From Actinomycetota bacterium (GTDB lineage Bacteria; Actinomycetota; Actinomycetes; Propionibacteriales; Propionibacteriaceae): DNA of 14,320 nucleotides. Below, in pieces: positions 12,372 through 14,320 of this stretch. The notes under the pieces were generated by a model that was given only the letters and a program-made list of their open reading frames with translations, was not told the DNA's origin and did not search any database. The first letter of the stretch is position 1, and each line of letters opens with the position of its first letter. Made by a program: the position numbers and the translations under genes. The stretch covers positions 1 through 14,320 of the forward strand of contig JACRAA010000472.1 in NCBI GenBank assembly GCA_016213595.1, given 5' to 3'.

Positions 12372-13208
12372 TCAGCGGAAGGTCGTGGGCCCTCCCAGAG
12401 GGGCCAGCGACTGCTCGGCGTCGGCGTCCGTGAACGCGCCGAACTTCCCGACCCAACGGGCGAGGTGGAGCCCACCGAGGACGCGGTAAGGGAAAGCGCC
12501 CCGGTTCGCGAGCCGCTCGAGTGTCGCGTGGTCGACGGGGCGACCGGCGGCGATGACGAGGTTGCCGAACCGGTGGCCCTTCAGCGTGGCCGGTTCGAGC
12601 GCGCACACGACGGGCTGGAACCGGTCGGCGATGCCCGCCACGACCCTCTTCGCGTACAGGAACGGGACGCGGTCGGTGATGTTGACGACGATGACACCCT
12701 CGGGCGACAGGACCCTCGCCACATCGGCGTACCACTCGGCGGTCGTCAGCTCGGCAGGCACGCGCGAACCTGCGAACGCGTCGACGATGACCAGGTCGGC
12801 GTGGTCGTCCCCAACCTCGGCGAGGCCCGCCCGCCCGTCGACGGGACGCACCTTGATGCCCGAACGTCGGGGCAGAGGGATGATGGCCCGGATCTGCTCG
12901 GTGAGCGCGACGTCCGGCTCGAACACGACCTGGGCCGAGGTCGGGCGCGTGGCCGCGATGTACCGCGGCAGGGTCATCCCCGCGCCACCGACGTGGATGA
13001 CCCGCATCCGCTCCCCCTTCGGGGCGATGCTGTCGATGACGTCCGCGATCCGCTGCACGTAGTCGAACTCGAGCCGCAGCGGGTCGCTCGGGTCGACGAA
13101 CGACTGGTCCGTACCGTCGACACGGACGAAGTACGCGCCCGGTACGGACGGGTCAGGCACCAACATGGTGGCCACCCTTCCATGGCTGCTCGGCAGAGGT
13201 CGAGGCAC
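12372..13208 (-). CDS. Spermidine-synthase-like SAM-dependent methyltransferase fold protein
   Basis: A 278-residue protein of the PABS/spermidine synthase-like family. After a short beta-rich N-terminus (AYFVRVDGTDQSFVDPSDPL) and RLEFDYVQRIADVID comes the Rossmann core. VIHVGGAGMTLPRYIA is motif I, VVFEPD gives the acidic residue that binds the nucleoside (Glu97), and DLVIVDAFAGSRVP (from about 138) holds the Asp at the position of the catalytic/amine-binding loop. Actinobacterial members of this group often lack proven polyamine synthase activity, and no SAM decarboxylase lies nearby, so the reaction is uncertain. Two starts are possible: GTG 13208 (AAGGA nine bases upstream), used here because the residues before Met15 look part of the domain, or ATG 13166 (AAGGG eight bases upstream). 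Confidence 0.82.
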   Translation of the reverse strand: MPRPLPSSHGRVATMLVPDPSVPGAYFVRVDGTDQSFVDPSDPLRLEFDYVQRIADVIDSIAPKGERMRVIHVGGAGMTLPRYIAATRPTSAQVVFEPDVALTEQIRAIIPLPRRSGIKVRPVDGRAGLAEVGDDHADLVIVDAFAGSRVPAELTTAEWYADVARVLSPEGVIVVNITDRVPFLYAKRVVAGIADRFQPVVCALEPATLKGHRFGNLVIAAGRPVDHATLERLANRGAFPYRVLGGLHLARWVGKFGAFTDADAEQSLAPLGGPTTFR

Positions 13209-13243
13209 CTGAGGGGATCCTTAGTCGCACTCCCCCACGGCGC

Positions 13244-13276
13244 TGACCCGGGAAGGCCGGCGGCCGTCCCGGGTCA
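13244..13276 (-). terminator. GC-rich hairpin terminator after clpB
   Basis: TGACCCGGGA (13244-13253) and TCCCGGGTCA (13267-13276) form a perfect ten-base stem. The interior extends it by a further GGCC/GGCC stem with a GGC loop after one A/G mismatch. It begins 15 bp after the clpB stop. No U-run follows, which is common for actinobacterial intrinsic terminators. Confidence 0.65.
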
Positions 13277-13290
13277 CGAGCCGTGCGGAG

Positions 13291-14320
13291 TCAGACGACA
13301 CGCAGCCCTTCGTGGTCGTCTGCGACGTCGAACGTGACCTCCGAACCGTCCCCGATCGAGCCCGTCAGCACCAGCTTGGCGAGCTGGTCCTCGACAGCCG
13401 TCTGTACGAGGCGGCGCAGCGGCCGCGCCCCGTACACAGGGTCGAAACCCCGTTCCGCCAGCCAGGCACGAGCCGCGTCGGTGACGTCGATGTGGATCCG
13501 CCGCTCGGCCAGCCGCTTGTTGAGCCGGTCGAGGTTGATCGTCACGATGTGCGCGAGGTCCTCGGCGCTCAGCGGGTCGAACATCACGATGTTGTCGAGC
13601 CGGTTGAGGAACTCGGGCTTGAACGCCTTCCGCACGACGCCCATCACCGTCTCGTTCTTCAGCTCGCGGCTCATCGTCGGGTCCGCGAGGAACTGTGAGC
13701 CGAGGTTGCTCGTGAGGACCAGGATGACGTTCCGGAAGTCGACCGTACGACCCTGGCCGTCGGTGAGACGCCCGTCGTCGAGCACCTGGAGCAGGATGTT
13801 GAAGATCTCCGGGTGCGCCTTCTCGACCTCGTCGAGCAGGACGACGGAGTACGGCCGGCGGCGTACCGCTTCGGTGAGCTGTCCGCCCTCCTCGTAGCCG
13901 ATGTAGCCGGGAGGCGCACCCACCAGGCGGGACACGGTGTGCTTCTCCGAGTACTCGCTCATGTCGATGCGTACCATCGCCTGCTCGTCGTCGAAGAGGA
14001 ACTCCGCGAGCGACTTCGCGAGCTCCGTCTTGCCGACGCCGGTGGGGCCGAGGAACAGGAACGAGCCCGTGGGGCGGTTGGGGTCCGAGATGCCGGCGCG
14101 TGCGCGACGCACGGCATCGGCCACGGCCCGTACCGCCTCCTTCTGCCCGATGAGGCGAGAACCGATCCGGTCCTCCATGCTGAGCAGCTTCTCCGACTCG
14201 CCCTGGAGCATCTTGCCGACGGGGATCCCCGTCCAGCTCGACACCACCTCGGCGATGTCCGTCGCGGAGACCTCTTCGGACACCATCGACTGCTTGCCCT
14301 CGGTGTTCTCGGCGGCCGCG
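13291..14320 (-). CDS. clpB: ClpB disaggregase, C-terminal part (5' end beyond window)
   Basis: About 342 C-terminal codons of an AAA+ unfoldase that normally has roughly 850-870 residues; the start lies past the right edge. ClpB works with DnaK to pull apart aggregated proteins in the cytoplasm. The visible part begins just before the second ATPase module: SSWTGIPVGKM, then GQKEAVRAVADAVRRARAG. Walker A is LFLGPTGVGKTELAKSLA, and the pore loop is GAPPGYIGYEEGGQLTEAV. Walker B is VVLLDEVEKAHPEIFNILL, sensor 1 is LVLTSN, and the arginine-finger region is PEFLNRLD. The small C-terminal domain has sensor 2, YGARPLRRLVQ. All key residues are present, so the gene looks intact at this end. A strong hairpin follows the stop. 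The long middle coiled coil and N domain are not in the window. Confidence 0.97.
   Translation of the reverse strand, partial: AAAENTEGKQSMVSEEVSATDIAEVVSSWTGIPVGKMLQGESEKLLSMEDRIGSRLIGQKEAVRAVADAVRRARAGISDPNRPTGSFLFLGPTGVGKTELAKSLAEFLFDDEQAMVRIDMSEYSEKHTVSRLVGAPPGYIGYEEGGQLTEAVRRRPYSVVLLDEVEKAHPEIFNILLQVLDDGRLTDGQGRTVDFRNVILVLTSNLGSQFLADPTMSRELKNETVMGVVRKAFKPEFLNRLDNIVMFDPLSAEDLAHIVTINLDRLNKRLAERRIHIDVTDAARAWLAERGFDPVYGARPLRRLVQTAVEDQLAKLVLTGSIGDGSEVTFDVADDHEGLRVV

Overview
The window is chromosomal DNA of a high-GC actinobacterium. By eye it is roughly 69% GC, with frequent GTG starts and TAGGCT/TANNNT-type -10 hexamers. Several gene pairings are actinobacterial hallmarks: a BldC-like excisionase-fold HTH protein followed by the 33-residue ribosomal protein bS22; a histidine phosphatase leading a ResA/CcdA/ResB cluster; a class E-type sortase; and a methyltransferase-uroporphyrinogen synthase fusion. 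Genus cannot be fixed from the sequence. Both window edges cut a gene: resB on the left and clpB on the right.

Layout. (1) 1-3499, minus strand: a tightly coupled cytochrome c maturation operon, histidine phosphatase > thioredoxin-like lipoprotein > CcdA > ResB, with all three junctions being the same one-base TGATG stop/start overlap. (2) 3728-4009, plus strand: a small ABM-like monooxygenase-fold protein. (3) 4010-4302: a gap between two converging genes that holds three copies of a 23-bp dyad-containing repeat. (4) 4303-6718, minus strand: HTH protein > bS22 > glutaredoxin-like protein > CobA-like/HemD fusion. (5) 6806-8227: a divergent SPOUT methyltransferase and DedA pair whose start codons are 24 bp apart, both apparently leaderless and sharing a -10 core. 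(6) 8317 to about 10100, minus strand: a second HemD fusion, this time to a HemC-like domain. (7) 10128-13208, minus strand: LemA, sortase, VOC protein and a spermidine-synthase-like protein. (8) 13291-14320, minus strand: the C-terminal AAA+ half of ClpB, followed by a strong GC hairpin.

The most interesting theme is tetrapyrrole biosynthesis. In mycobacteria, as I recall, the glutaredoxin-like gene is followed by hemA, hemC, hemD(cobA) and hemB, and hemL precedes the phosphatase/ResA/CcdA/ResB cluster. Here the glutaredoxin gene abuts the cobA-hemD fusion directly and none of hemA, hemC, hemB or hemL is at its expected place. A few kilobases away lies a HemC-HemD fusion in which the residue aligned with the dipyrromethane-cofactor cysteine is threonine. 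Its conserved N-terminal motif is encoded upstream of the first ATG/GTG/TTG, so the gene has no conventional start that keeps the whole domain. Yet the neighbouring ResB/CcdA/ResA genes imply that the cell still makes c-type cytochromes. Canonical hem genes may sit elsewhere in the genome; this window cannot tell.

Smaller curiosities are the Asn at the catalytic His position of the sortase, two separate 13-bp tandem repeats next to the two hemD fusion genes, and an apparent excess of the tetranucleotide GTAC.
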